Positions 16,443-24,659 of a stretch of 33,771 bases of DNA are shown in pieces. The notes under the pieces were generated by a model. That model was not told where the DNA came from. It saw only the letters and a list, made by a program, of their open reading frames with translations, and made no database searches. The position numbers and the translations under genes were made by a program. The stretch's first letter is position 1. Every line of letters starts with the position of its first letter. This stretch comes from CANKHJ01 sp035556495 (GTDB lineage Bacteria; Pseudomonadota; Alphaproteobacteria; Rhizobiales; Xanthobacteraceae), in the NCBI GenBank assembly GCA_035556495.1, contig DATMEW010000090.1, forward strand, positions 1 through 33,771, read 5' to 3'.

Positions 16443-16856
16443 TCAGGCTGGATTTTGCAGGGGCGGCAACGCGGCCGGATGCGGCTTTCCCGCATCATCG
16501 ACCGCGACCATTTCAAACGAGCCGCGCAGGGCGAGATGCCGGTCGCCCGACACCAATTGCTCCGACACGGCTTCAACGATGACAGTCATGGAGGATCGTC
16601 CGACCCGCGTGACCCGGGCGGTGAATTCGACGAGTTCTCCGACCCGGACGGGCGCGTGAAATTCCACCTTGTCCGAACTGGCCATGACCACGGCGACGCG
16701 GGCATGGCGTGTCGCGGCCACGAAGGCCGCCTTTCCCATCAGGGCGAGCGCGTTTCCGGCGAACAGGGTGCCATAGTGGTTCGCCTGTTCGGGAAACACC
16801 ATTTCGACGAAGCGGGTCTCGCCTCCGTTCGCAGCAACCGGCGCGACTGTCGCCAA
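16443..16856 (-). CDS. Hotdog-fold acyl-CoA thioesterase, YciA-like
   Basis: Small cytoplasmic hotdog protein (about 137 aa from the chosen start) of the YciA/ACOT7-like acyl-CoA hydrolase family. It has the family wording FPEQANHYGTLFAG at the start of the long helix, then KVEFHAPVRVGELVEF and SFEMVAVDDAG. The catalytic Asp of YciA, in the (Q/L)MD position of the helix, is Gly here (ALMGKAAF); the nearby Asn is present. The start is uncertain: I prefer TTG 16856, which has GGGAG five bases upstream; GTG 16868 and further upstream codons are open. The gene ends 11 bases before prpD, so it is likely the first gene of a prp transcript. Confidence 0.75.
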   Translation of the reverse strand: MATVAPVAANGGETRFVEMVFPEQANHYGTLFAGNALALMGKAAFVAATRHARVAVVMASSDKVEFHAPVRVGELVEFTARVTRVGRSSMTVIVEAVSEQLVSGDRHLALRGSFEMVAVDDAGKPHPAALPPLQNPA

Positions 16857-17004
16857 GGGAACTCCCACATCTGGAAATGATCCAAACCGTCCTGCCGGGC
16901 AGAACGTCCCCCGTAAAGGACCGAGATCAGGGCGATTTGCAAGTGCCCCGTTCAATCCGGGAGACTGGGCGCGGCAAAGCCGCGCCATGCAACGAGCCTG
17001 CGGA
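16857..17004 (-). other. Intergenic gap with GC-rich hairpin, SET gene to thioesterase
   Basis: A 148-base gap. A perfect 8-bp stem GGCGCGGC/GCCGCGCC with an AAA loop lies at 16968-16986, just after the SET-domain gene on the minus strand. No T-run follows on either strand, so it is a weak terminator candidate at best. The promoter for the thioesterase-prpDCB genes probably lies between here and 16857; I cannot point to it. Confidence 0.4.
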
Positions 17005-17442
17005 TCAAGGCTCAAGCAGATGCGCCGCCCCGAAGGTGCGATAATCCACGGTCAGTTCCTCGCCAGCGGCGATAGGCCGCGTGGCGCGGAAGCAGTTGCC
17101 GTCCCGCGTCGCGACATTCGGCTGTTCGGAATGGTTCAGATAAGAGCCGATGTTGATGAGATTCGTCCCCGTGACCGGCACCATCACCCGGCCGTCCGTG
17201 GGGACGAACAGGTTGAGAATGACCTTGCCGATGCCGGCGTCCGCCTGCCGGAGTTCTTCCGACTTCACCTCGACCCATGAGTTCGATTCCGTACTGCCGT
17301 CCACGAAAGGATCGATACCTTGCGGAATCAGGCGGACCGCGAAAACGCCGACGCCATGGATCGGCGACGGCGCAAGCTCGCAATAGGTTTCCGAAAAGAT
17401 GCGCTGAACGATGCGCTTCCGGCTCTGCATGGATGCTGTCAT
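17005..17442 (-). CDS. SET-domain protein, putative lysine methyltransferase
   Basis: A 145-residue protein that is almost entirely a SET domain, a fold that uses S-adenosylmethionine to methylate protein lysines. The three key regions are visible: the N-terminal SPIHGVGVFAVRLIPQG (SAM-binding GxGxxA), the pseudoknot motif YLNHSEQPNV (variant of NHSCxPN) and GEELTVDYRTFG near the C-terminus. There is no post-SET cysteine cluster and no other domain, so substrate choice must come from the SET insert. Starts at ATG 17442 or 17430. It lies between ytcJ-like and thioesterase/prp genes on the same strand, with gaps of 94 and 148 bases. The target protein is unknown; small SET proteins in bacteria are poorly studied. 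Confidence 0.82.
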   Translation of the reverse strand: MTASMQSRKRIVQRIFSETYCELAPSPIHGVGVFAVRLIPQGIDPFVDGSTESNSWVEVKSEELRQADAGIGKVILNLFVPTDGRVMVPVTGTNLINIGSYLNHSEQPNVATRDGNCFRATRPIAAGEELTVDYRTFGAAHLLEP

Positions 17443-17536
17443 CTCGTTGCCGCGACTGCCGCCGAAAGGTCGCAGCCTTCAGTTCGACCGTTGTGCGCTA
17501 CCCGCCGCCGGGCGGCAATGCCCCCGTCCGGCGCGA

Positions 17537-19216
17537 TCACGCCGGCCGGCGATAAACCCAGTCGCCGCCCACCATCGTCGCCATGCAGGCGTTGTCGAGA
17601 ATCTCGTCGCCCTGGGTCTCCAGCGGGCTTTTCTCGAACACCGCGAGGTCCGCGAGAAATCCGGGAATGAGCGGCCCCTTACGGTGCTCGTCGAAGGTCA
17701 GCCATGCGCCGGCGACGGTGAGCAGACGCAGCGCCGTCTCGTTGTCGATCCGCCCACCGGGGCCGATCACCGCGCCGGTGCTGCGCACGGTCCGCGTCAC
17801 CATCGACCACAGCGTGATCAGCGGGTCGTGAGGCGCGCCATCGGTCGCGGCGGCGACCGGCACACCGAGGTCCAGCAAAGCCCTGGCCGGCGATACGAGT
17901 TCGGCCGGCATCTCCGCCTGATTGACGAAATGCTGGCCGGATTTCCAGATATAGCTGAGCGGCAGCAGCGTCGCATCGACGCCGAGCCGCTTCAGCGCCT
18001 GCAACGCCGGCAGCGTCACCTTGCTGATATGCTCGACAAGCCAGCGGCGGCCGGCGAGCGGATATTGCTGCGATACCCGCTCAAGGATGGGCACCACATC
18101 CGCCAGCCGTTCCGACACGATGGTATGCACGCGCAGGTCGTTGCGCGCGGCTAGCATCGCCAGCCGCTCGAATGTCGCGAGATCGTTGACGGCGCGGTTA
18201 TAGTCGCTCCAGCCGAGGTCCTGCGGATTCTTCTCGAACAGACTGTTGGCGCGGGTGTCGCCGAGGCAGGGCAGGAAAACGCCGGAGATCCGCAACATCT
18301 CGTCGCCGAGCCCGTTGCCGCGCGCATAGGCCAGCGCATCGCGCATCACAGCCGCGGCTTCATCCTCGCTCGTCCATGTAGGACCGACCACCAGCCCGCT
18401 GCGGATGGTCAGCTCGCCGCTCTGCCGCAGCGCGCGAAACGCCGCGATCACGTCCGGCGCGGAGCCATGGCCTTCGTAGATGCTGGTCGTGCCGACCGCG
18501 TGAAACAGACCCACGGCGCGCCGCAGCGCCCCGATCCGGTCGCGCGCGTCGAACCGCGGCACGGCCGGCAGCAGGTCCGCTTCGAGCATGCTGGCATGGT
18601 TGCGCTCCCGGAACACGCCGGTGGGCTCTCCCGCATCGTCCTTTTCGATTTCGATCCCGCCGACGGACGGCTTGCTGTCACGGCTGATGGCGTTGTGCTG
18701 CAACGCTATCGAATTCATCGCGGCCTGAAGCGGCATCTGGCCCCAGTAGCCATGCGGAAGGCTGATATAGACCGGGTGGTCGGGGGCCACGGCGTCGAGT
18801 TCGTGCCGGTTCGGCATCCGGCCCTCGGTCAGGATCGACGGCCCTTCGAAATAGTTGGGCGGCGTGCCGAGCGGCATCGTGACGATCCACTCGCCCTTCG
18901 GCGTGCGGGCGGCAATATCGCGAATCCGCGCCTGAATGTCGGCGATCGAGCGAACGCCGTCGAGGCTGGCCCGCACCGACCGCAGCCCCACGGAAATCAT
19001 GTGGGCATGGGCATCGTTGAAGCCGGGAAAGATCGTCGCAGTGCCGAAGTCCTCGACGATCGTATGACTCTGGCGCAACGCGAGCATGTCCTCCCGCGAA
19101 CCCGTCGCCAGCACCCGCCCGTCCGCAATGGCGATCGCCTGCGCCTGCGTGGAAAGCTTATCGAGCGTCAGAACATTGCCGAGCAGAATGCGGTCCGGAT
19201 GCTGCGATGGATACAT
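17537..19216 (-). CDS. Amidohydrolase, YtcJ/amidohydrolase-3 family
   Basis: A 559-residue metal-dependent hydrolase of the YtcJ-like amidohydrolase-3 family. The N-terminal beta-sandwich (ILLGNVLTLD, then VLATGSRED) is followed by the metal-binding HxH in FPGFNDAHAHM (about residue 70), later His ligands (for example in RVHTIVSER and LVEHISKV) and the terminal metal-site Asp in AATDGAPHDP. The C-terminal sandwich returns with PGFLADLAVFEK. No signal peptide, so cytoplasmic. The start ATG 19216 is set by GGGGAGG five bases upstream. Family members hydrolyse amide or imide-like bonds, but most have no known substrate. It is preceded by an MFS gene 112 bases upstream on the same strand; uptake plus hydrolysis of one compound is a reasonable guess. 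Confidence 0.87.
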   Translation of the reverse strand: MYPSQHPDRILLGNVLTLDKLSTQAQAIAIADGRVLATGSREDMLALRQSHTIVEDFGTATIFPGFNDAHAHMISVGLRSVRASLDGVRSIADIQARIRDIAARTPKGEWIVTMPLGTPPNYFEGPSILTEGRMPNRHELDAVAPDHPVYISLPHGYWGQMPLQAAMNSIALQHNAISRDSKPSVGGIEIEKDDAGEPTGVFRERNHASMLEADLLPAVPRFDARDRIGALRRAVGLFHAVGTTSIYEGHGSAPDVIAAFRALRQSGELTIRSGLVVGPTWTSEDEAAAVMRDALAYARGNGLGDEMLRISGVFLPCLGDTRANSLFEKNPQDLGWSDYNRAVNDLATFERLAMLAARNDLRVHTIVSERLADVVPILERVSQQYPLAGRRWLVEHISKVTLPALQALKRLGVDATLLPLSYIWKSGQHFVNQAEMPAELVSPARALLDLGVPVAAATDGAPHDPLITLWSMVTRTVRSTGAVIGPGGRIDNETALRLLTVAGAWLTFDEHRKGPLIPGFLADLAVFEKSPLETQGDEILDNACMATMVGGDWVYRRPA

Positions 19217-19328
19217 GACGCCTCCCCTTGTTCGGCCGTCGGCCCGTCTTGCGACAGTGGTGCCAGCATCTCGCCAGTTCGGCAACCGAGCGAAGCATGC
19301 TCTGCGGAGAGATGGCGCTGATCGGGGC

Positions 19329-20654
19329 TCAGGCTCGCTCCGTCGCGAGATCCGCAGCGACGGCATCGTCGAGGGGATCGGGAGTCAGGCCCTGTTCCGC
19401 GTCGTTCGAACCATCGTCAGGGCCGCCGACGATGGCCTGTTCATCCGCGACATGGGCCAGTGGCTGGCCCATGCGTTCGGTGAGAATGACGAACGGCCGA
19501 TCCTTGTGCACCGGCGCATCGACCTTCGCCGCACGCCACAGCGCCGTGACGAGAAACAGGAAGGCCACCGCCGCCATGTAGAGATAGACGCCCGCGATGC
19601 CGGCGCGGCCCATCACCGCAGTGCCGAGGATCGGACCGGCGAAGGACGCAATGCCGTGGATGAGAATGAGTTGTCCGCTCACGGAGACCACACGCTCCGG
19701 CTCCACGCGGTCGTTCGCATGGGCGACGCAGACCGGGTAGACCGTGAACATGAAGCCGCCGAACAGGAACATCAGCACTAGCGTCAAGGTCTCGTTCAGC
19801 GGCAGCAGGGCGATGATCACCGCCGTCACGATCAGCCCGCCGGCGATGGCGGCTGCGACCAGCCGCCGGTCGAACAGGTCGGACAGCTTGCCGACCGGGA
19901 CCTGAAAGAGCAGGCCGCCGAAAATCGCCGTCGCCATCAGCGCGGAGATTTCCCGCGCCGGCAAACCCTGGGTCTGGGCATAGGCCGGGACCAGTCCATA
20001 GAAGACGCTGCTGGTGAGCCCCGTCGCGATGCAGCCGGCAAAGGCGACGGGCGCCAGCCGGCGCAGCTCGCCCAGCTTCAGGCGGGGACTCTCCACCAGC
20101 TTCGGCGCGGCCGAACGAGTCAGCGCGACGGGGACGAGCGAAATGCCGAACAGGGCTGCCGCGGCGGCGAACAGTTCGAAACTGCCCGGCGGCGCGAGAT
20201 TCAGCAGGAACTGCCCTCCGCCGAAAGCGGCGCCGATGGCCACCATATAGACCGCGAAGATCGCGCCGCGATTGCTCGGCGTGGAACTGGCGTTGAGCCA
20301 GCTTTCAGCGGTGATGAAGAGCCCGGCGCAGCCGAAGCCCGTCACCAGCCGGATCACGATCCAGGCCGGCGCCGAAGTGAAGACCGGCTGAAGCGAAATG
20401 GAAGCCGCGACAAGACCGGCGAGCGCCGCGAACAGGCGGATATGCCCGACACGCTGGAGGATCGGCGCGACGGTGGCCGCACCGAGCGTATAGCCGGCAT
20501 AATAAGCCGCCAGCACGATGCCGATGCCCGCGGGCGAAAAACCGGCCGCCGCCGTGCTCATCGCGACGAAGGTGCCCATGAAGCCGTTGGCGACCTGAAC
20601 GAGGGCAATGCCGAGAATCGTGGCGCCAACCGAAACCAGAATGCTGCGGATCAA
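19329..20654 (-). CDS. MFS transporter, YcaD-like
   Basis: A 441-residue major facilitator with about 12 hydrophobic segments in two sets of six. The first half has the usual loop 2-3 pattern APILQRVGHIR; the second half carries VGKLSDLFDRR in the matching place. The wording ITAESWLNASSTPSNRG and LLFQVPVGKLSD is that of the YcaD subfamily. After the last TM a hydrophilic tail of about 60 residues, rich in Asp and Ala, extends into the cytoplasm. The ATG at 20654 starts MIRSILVSVGATIL. It is the first gene of the long minus-strand run and divergent from the dienelactone hydrolase. Substrate unknown; pairing with the YtcJ-like hydrolase suggests an organic solute. Confidence 0.87.
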   Translation of the reverse strand: MIRSILVSVGATILGIALVQVANGFMGTFVAMSTAAAGFSPAGIGIVLAAYYAGYTLGAATVAPILQRVGHIRLFAALAGLVAASISLQPVFTSAPAWIVIRLVTGFGCAGLFITAESWLNASSTPSNRGAIFAVYMVAIGAAFGGGQFLLNLAPPGSFELFAAAAALFGISLVPVALTRSAAPKLVESPRLKLGELRRLAPVAFAGCIATGLTSSVFYGLVPAYAQTQGLPAREISALMATAIFGGLLFQVPVGKLSDLFDRRLVAAAIAGGLIVTAVIIALLPLNETLTLVLMFLFGGFMFTVYPVCVAHANDRVEPERVVSVSGQLILIHGIASFAGPILGTAVMGRAGIAGVYLYMAAVAFLFLVTALWRAAKVDAPVHKDRPFVILTERMGQPLAHVADEQAIVGGPDDGSNDAEQGLTPDPLDDAVAADLATERA

Positions 20655-20830
20655 TGCAAAGGCTCTTCATCGAAACGAGATTGCGGCCCGCCAATCGCGG
20701 GATGTTCGCCCAACTCATCCGGCACAAACGTGACCAAATAGGGATGGCGATCCGCCCCCATGCGCGGAGCCGGTTGCCGTAGCGCGGAGCCCGCGAATTT
20801 GCTTTGTTCCGGCTCTCAGGAGGAAAGCTG
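20655..20830. promoter_or_regulatory. Divergent intergenic region, MFS (minus) / dienelactone hydrolase (plus)
   Basis: A 176-base gap holding both promoters. A 10-base direct repeat GCGCGGAGCC occurs at 20762-20771 and 20782-20791, exactly 20 bases apart, and a small inverted repeat CCCGC/GCGGG is near 20687. AGGAGG at 20818-20823 is the ribosome site of the hydrolase. No clear -35/-10 seen, and no gene. Confidence 0.4.
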
Positions 20831-21541
20831 ATGGGTGACATTCTGGACTACAAGAACGGCGAGCAGACGCTCGAAGCCTATGTCGCGCTGCCCGCGGGCA
20901 GCGAACGGCGGCCCTGCGTCCTGATCTGCCATCAATGGGCCGGCACGTCGGATTTCGAGCGCGCGCGGGCGGAGGACCTGGCCAGGCTCGGCTATGTCGG
21001 CATCGCGATCGACGCCTATGGCAAGGGCCAGCGCGGCTCGATCGCCACCGACAACAGCGCGCTGATGAACCCCTGCATGGAAGACCGGGCCATGTTGCGC
21101 CGGCGTCTGCTCGCCGGCGTGGAGGCGGCGAAGGCGCATCCCCGCGTCGATCCGCAGCGCATCGCGGCGATGGGATATTGCTTCGGCGGGCTCTGCGCGC
21201 TCGATATCGCGCGCAGCGGCACGGCGGACGTGCGCGGCGTCGTCAGCTTCCACGGCCTGTTCGCCGCCCCGGCGACGGGGCCGCAAGCGCCCATCAAGAG
21301 CAAGGTCATGATCCATCACGGCTGGGACGATCCGCTGGCTCCGCCCGCGGATGTCGTCGCCGTCGCGAAGGAGATGACCGAGGCGCAGGCGGACTGGCAG
21401 TTCCATGCCTATGGGCATGCCATGCATGCCTTCACCTCTCCCGGCGCCAACGCTCCGGATCGCGGCCTGCAATATAACGAGAATGCCGCGCGGCGGTCAT
21501 GGGCCTCGACGCTGGCCTTCTTCGAGGAAGTGCTGGCCTAG
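20831..21541 (+). CDS. Dienelactone hydrolase family protein
   Basis: Alpha/beta hydrolase of the dienelactone hydrolase (DLH) family, 236 aa, cytoplasmic. It shows the DLH Cys nucleophile elbow MGYCFGG (C about residue 117) in place of the usual Ser, the acid in HGWDDPLAPP (about 165) and the catalytic His in YGHAMHAF. DLH opens the lactone ring of dienelactones in chlorocatechol and related ring-cleavage pathways, but many members act on other esters. The start is ATG 20831, with AGGAGG 7 bases upstream. It is a single-gene unit that ends in a strong hairpin before the convergent flavin monooxygenase. Confidence 0.88.
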   Translation: MGDILDYKNGEQTLEAYVALPAGSERRPCVLICHQWAGTSDFERARAEDLARLGYVGIAIDAYGKGQRGSIATDNSALMNPCMEDRAMLRRRLLAGVEAAKAHPRVDPQRIAAMGYCFGGLCALDIARSGTADVRGVVSFHGLFAAPATGPQAPIKSKVMIHHGWDDPLAPPADVVAVAKEMTEAQADWQFHAYGHAMHAFTSPGANAPDRGLQYNENAARRSWASTLAFFEEVLA

Positions 21542-21553
21542 CCGGCATAACGA

Positions 21554-21584
21554 CGGCGCGGGCGGTTCTGCACCGCCTGCGCCG
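21554..21584 (+). terminator. Hairpin between convergent DLH and LLM genes
   Basis: A 12-bp stem (21554-21565 and 21573-21584, with one G-U pair on the plus-strand RNA) and a 7-base loop, starting 12 bases after the DLH stop. The U-tract is poor (TTCC on the plus strand; TCGTTAT on the minus strand), so it may work in both directions or need Rho. The other bases of the 89-base gap hold nothing else. Confidence 0.55.
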
Positions 21585-21630
21585 TTCCGCCCATGGCCGC
21601 TATCGCCAAATCCGCGAGATCAAGCCGGCC

Positions 21631-22836
21631 TCAGGCCGAGCGCCGCCACGCATCGGTATCGACGAATTCCTCGCAATCCGCCAGCGACAGCGTTGCCAGA
21701 CGCGGCAGAACTTCACGGCCGAACAGCGTGAGGCTGTCGGTCGTCTCGGCGTGATCGAGCGTGCCGGCCTGCCCCATCATCAGCAGATTGCCGAACCCGC
21801 CGACCTCGCCATAGAAGCGGCGAAGCTGCTCGTAGACATCGTCCGGCGTGCCGACGAACATCAGGCCGGCATCCATATATTGTTCCACCGTCGCATCGGC
21901 CGGCAGCGGCGCGCCGTTGCGCATGCGCTGGCGGTTTGCGCCGGGCTCGGCTTTCGCCAGTTGCACCATCTCGTGCACCGGCACGAAGCCGGCCGCGTTG
22001 CGGAACTGCGGATCGAGCCGCATCGCGGTGTCGAAATAGCCCTTCATCTTGCCGGCGCGGCGCAGCGCCTCCTCGCGGGTGGAGGCGACGCAGGCGACGC
22101 AGAGATATCCGAGCTTGTGCTCGTCCGGCATGCGGCCATGGACCGCCTTGTAGCTATCGCGATAGCCGTCGAAGACCGTGCGCGCGACCGCGCCGGACAG
22201 AAACGTCGCGCAGGTATAGTCGTATTTCGCATGGAGCGCGGCGCTGCCGGGGCTCGACGCCGTCATCCAGATCGGCGGCATCGGCTGCTGGATCGGGCGC
22301 GGCCAGACGCTCACCGTGCGGTAGTGGAAATGCTCGCCCTCCCAGGAGAAATTCTCGCCCCGGTTGGTCAGCGCCTCCACGATCAGATCATGCGCCTCCC
22401 AGAACCGGTCCATGAACCGGGTCGGGTGCTTGTTGGACATGAACACTTCATAGGATGCGCCCTTGACGAGGCCGACTTCCAGCCGTCCGCCGGAAATCGC
22501 GTCCACCAGCGCGATTTCCTCCGCGACGCGCAGCGGATCGCTGCGGTTCGCCAGCGGAATGCCGAGGGCGAGCAGGCGTGCCTTCTTCGTCTGCCGCGCC
22601 AGGATCGCCAGCGTCGTCATGCAGGAAGCGGACATGCAGGCGGAGGTCGAATGGTGCTCGTTCACCATGATGTTGAGGCCGAGTTCGTCGGCCAGCATGT
22701 ATTCGTCGAGATAGCGGTTGAGCAGCGTGCCTGCCTCGACGGGGTCGCAGTGATGGGTCGGCAGCGTCACGCCGACGCCTCCGGGCACCGACCATGCCGG
22801 CGTATAGGGCTGTTCGCTAAACTGCCAGACGCGCAT
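21631..22836 (-). CDS. LLM-class (luciferase-like) flavin-dependent oxidoreductase
   Basis: A 401-residue TIM-barrel monooxygenase of the bacterial luciferase family, which uses FMNH2 supplied by a separate reductase and O2. The family's ADELGLNIMVNEHHST motif is near residue 60. Also present: LGIPLANRSDPLRVAEEIALV, the substrate/flavin word SGGRLEVGLVKG, and PPIWMTASSPGS in the middle of the barrel. The start is ATG 22836, with AGGGAGG upstream. Its first 20 bases overlap the end of the alpha/beta hydrolase gene, a sign of coupled translation. Family members attack alkanesulfonates, aldehydes, nitriloacetate and others; the substrate here is unknown. A flavin reductase partner is not encoded nearby. 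Confidence 0.87.
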   Translation of the reverse strand: MRVWQFSEQPYTPAWSVPGGVGVTLPTHHCDPVEAGTLLNRYLDEYMLADELGLNIMVNEHHSTSACMSASCMTTLAILARQTKKARLLALGIPLANRSDPLRVAEEIALVDAISGGRLEVGLVKGASYEVFMSNKHPTRFMDRFWEAHDLIVEALTNRGENFSWEGEHFHYRTVSVWPRPIQQPMPPIWMTASSPGSAALHAKYDYTCATFLSGAVARTVFDGYRDSYKAVHGRMPDEHKLGYLCVACVASTREEALRRAGKMKGYFDTAMRLDPQFRNAAGFVPVHEMVQLAKAEPGANRQRMRNGAPLPADATVEQYMDAGLMFVGTPDDVYEQLRRFYGEVGGFGNLLMMGQAGTLDHAETTDSLTLFGREVLPRLATLSLADCEEFVDTDAWRRSA

Positions 22837-23653
22837 GGCGATCCTCCCTGAGATGCGAAGTGGCGGCAAAGGCGGCGATCCGTTCCGCCAGTTCGTTCGG
22901 CTTGTCGATATGGATGCGGTGGCCGCAGCGGTCGAGAATCTCGCACTGCGCGCCGGGAATCTCTTGGGCGAAGGCATCGCCATATTGCGGCGGCAGCAAT
23001 GCGTCGTCCCGGCCCCAGAGCACCAGCGTCGGCGCCTGGATGCGATGCAGCCGCTGGCGCAGCTTGGGGTCATGCAGATAGGGCGACCAGCCGAACAGGC
23101 TCACCGCCTCGCGGTTCCTGAACAGCCGGTAAAGCTCGCCCGCCTCCATCTGCGCCAGCGGCTTCGTCGCCAGCGGCGTGACCTGCTGGATCTGCTCGGC
23201 CGCAGCCGCCGGCAGCATGAACAGGTCCGCGATGTCCTGCCGGCGTCGGTCCGTGGCTTTCAGGCCAAGCGGCGCGCCAAGCACGAGGCGCGAGGCCACC
23301 TGCGGATTCTTGATCGCCATGCTAGCGGCGATCCATCCGCCGAACGACAGGCCGGCGACGGCCGGCGCGCGCAGGCCGAGGGTTTCGACGAGATCGAGAT
23401 AGAAATAGGCAAGATCCTCGACGGTGCTGAACCGCGCCGGAAGTTCGGAAATCCCGAAGCCGGGATGGGACGGCGCGAACACCTCGAAGTGCTCGGCGAG
23501 CCGCCCGACCATATCCAGCGAGCCTTCGAGCCCGTCCATGCCGTGAAGATAAAGCAGCGGTTGTCCCTGCCCCAACCTGAGCAGTTCGACCTCGACACCG
23601 TCGATGCGAACCAGCGAAGCGCCTGTGATCGGGTCCGGCTTTTTGCCCTGCAT
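22817..23653 (-). CDS. Alpha/beta-fold hydrolase
   Basis: A 278-residue alpha/beta hydrolase similar to the meta-cleavage product and epoxide hydrolase group. The oxyanion-hole word LHGMDG, the nucleophile elbow GLSFGGW (Ser), the acid in LWGRDDALLP and the catalytic His in CGHRIHID are all intact. There is no signal peptide. The start ATG 23653 has AAAGGAGG at good spacing; an upstream open frame to 23749 lacks a ribosome site. It is followed by the LLM monooxygenase with a 20-base overlap and preceded by the LysR gene (82-base gap) on the same strand. Likely role: hydrolysis of an ester, lactone or C-C bond in the same pathway as the monooxygenase. Confidence 0.87.
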   Translation of the reverse strand: MQGKKPDPITGASLVRIDGVEVELLRLGQGQPLLYLHGMDGLEGSLDMVGRLAEHFEVFAPSHPGFGISELPARFSTVEDLAYFYLDLVETLGLRAPAVAGLSFGGWIAASMAIKNPQVASRLVLGAPLGLKATDRRRQDIADLFMLPAAAAEQIQQVTPLATKPLAQMEAGELYRLFRNREAVSLFGWSPYLHDPKLRQRLHRIQAPTLVLWGRDDALLPPQYGDAFAQEIPGAQCEILDRCGHRIHIDKPNELAERIAAFAATSHLREDRHARLAV

Positions 23654-23735
23654 TCCGCGACCTCCTTTGGAGATGGGGCCAGCCTGCGCGTGTTGATCCT
23701 TGCCGTCCAATTCTTTGTTGCGGTTGTTTTGATAC

Positions 23736-24659
23736 CTATTCGGCATCAATTTGCGCTTCGATCTCCACCGGATCGTCCTCGAACTGATCCTGAAGCCGCG
23801 TCAGCACCGGCGATGAATTGTCGCGCCGCCAGACCAGAACCAGCGGAAATGACACATCCAGCCCCTTCACCGGCCGCAGCACGACGTTGCCGGGCAGCCT
23901 CGCACCGACCTCGGACCCGACCAGCGCCAGCCCCATGCCCGCCGCCACCAGGCTGAGCTGGACCGAGAGCGTCGGCACTTCCTGAATGATCAGCGGCGAG
24001 AAGCCGCTCCGCATGCAGGCGGACAGCAGTTCGTTGTTGTAGCGCCGCAGATGATCGGGCCCGAGCCATACCAGCGGCACCTCGGCGAGGTCCGCGGCCT
24101 TCAGGCTCCTGGCGGAGGCTAGCGGGTGCTCCTTGGGCATCGCAAGGCGGATCGTGCTGCGGCTGATGACGCGGCTTGCCAGCACGGCGGCATCCTCCGC
24201 CGTGCAATGGACCTCATAGACGATGCCGGCGTCGAGCTTGCCCTCGTGCAACGCCCGGATCTGGGCCGCGGAGCTGAGCGGCGGCAGTTCCATCGCGATA
24301 TCCGGCAACGCCTGCCGGAAGGCGTTGATCCGGCGGGGAATGTCGTCGTGCCATGACGCGATGTCGTTGAACCCCACGGAGATGGAACCGGAACTGCCGA
24401 TGGCGAAATCACGGGCCTTCCGGTTTGCCGCGCTCACATGCGCGAGGATCGAGGACGCCTCGGCCGCATAGGCCCGCCCCGCGGCGGTCAGCCTCACGCC
24501 GCGCGGCAGCCGCTCAAGCAGTTCGACGCCGATCTCTTCCTCAAGCTGGCGGATCTGACGGGACAGCGCGGGCTGCGCGACGCCAAGCATCTTGGACGCC
24601 CGCCCGAAATGCTCGAGACGCGCCACGGCCGCAAAATAACGCAGATGCCGCAATTCCAT
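23736..24659 (-). CDS. LysR-family transcriptional regulator
   Basis: A 307-residue LysR regulator. The N-terminal winged helix-turn-helix reads MELRHLRYFAAVARLEHFGR, then ASKMLGVAQPALSRQIRQLE (residues about 20-40), followed by the linker helix and a two-lobed inducer-binding domain (from about residue 90). LEEEIGVELLERLPRGVRLT is the usual end of the DNA-binding domain. The start is ATG 24659, with GGGAGG upstream. It is divergent from the SDR/Bug genes and upstream of the hydrolase and monooxygenase on its own strand, the classic position for a LysR that controls both. The inducer is presumably the compound that the locus metabolises; not identifiable here. Confidence 0.92.
   Translation of the reverse strand: MELRHLRYFAAVARLEHFGRASKMLGVAQPALSRQIRQLEEEIGVELLERLPRGVRLTAAGRAYAAEASSILAHVSAANRKARDFAIGSSGSISVGFNDIASWHDDIPRRINAFRQALPDIAMELPPLSSAAQIRALHEGKLDAGIVYEVHCTAEDAAVLASRVISRSTIRLAMPKEHPLASARSLKAADLAEVPLVWLGPDHLRRYNNELLSACMRSGFSPLIIQEVPTLSVQLSLVAAGMGLALVGSEVGARLPGNVVLRPVKGLDVSFPLVLVWRRDNSSPVLTRLQDQFEDDPVEIEAQIDAE

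Noticed and set aside
14851..16659. Plus-strand open frame of 602 codons opposite prpD
   Set aside because: Antisense shadow of prpD with no family features; prpD has intact motifs and spacing.
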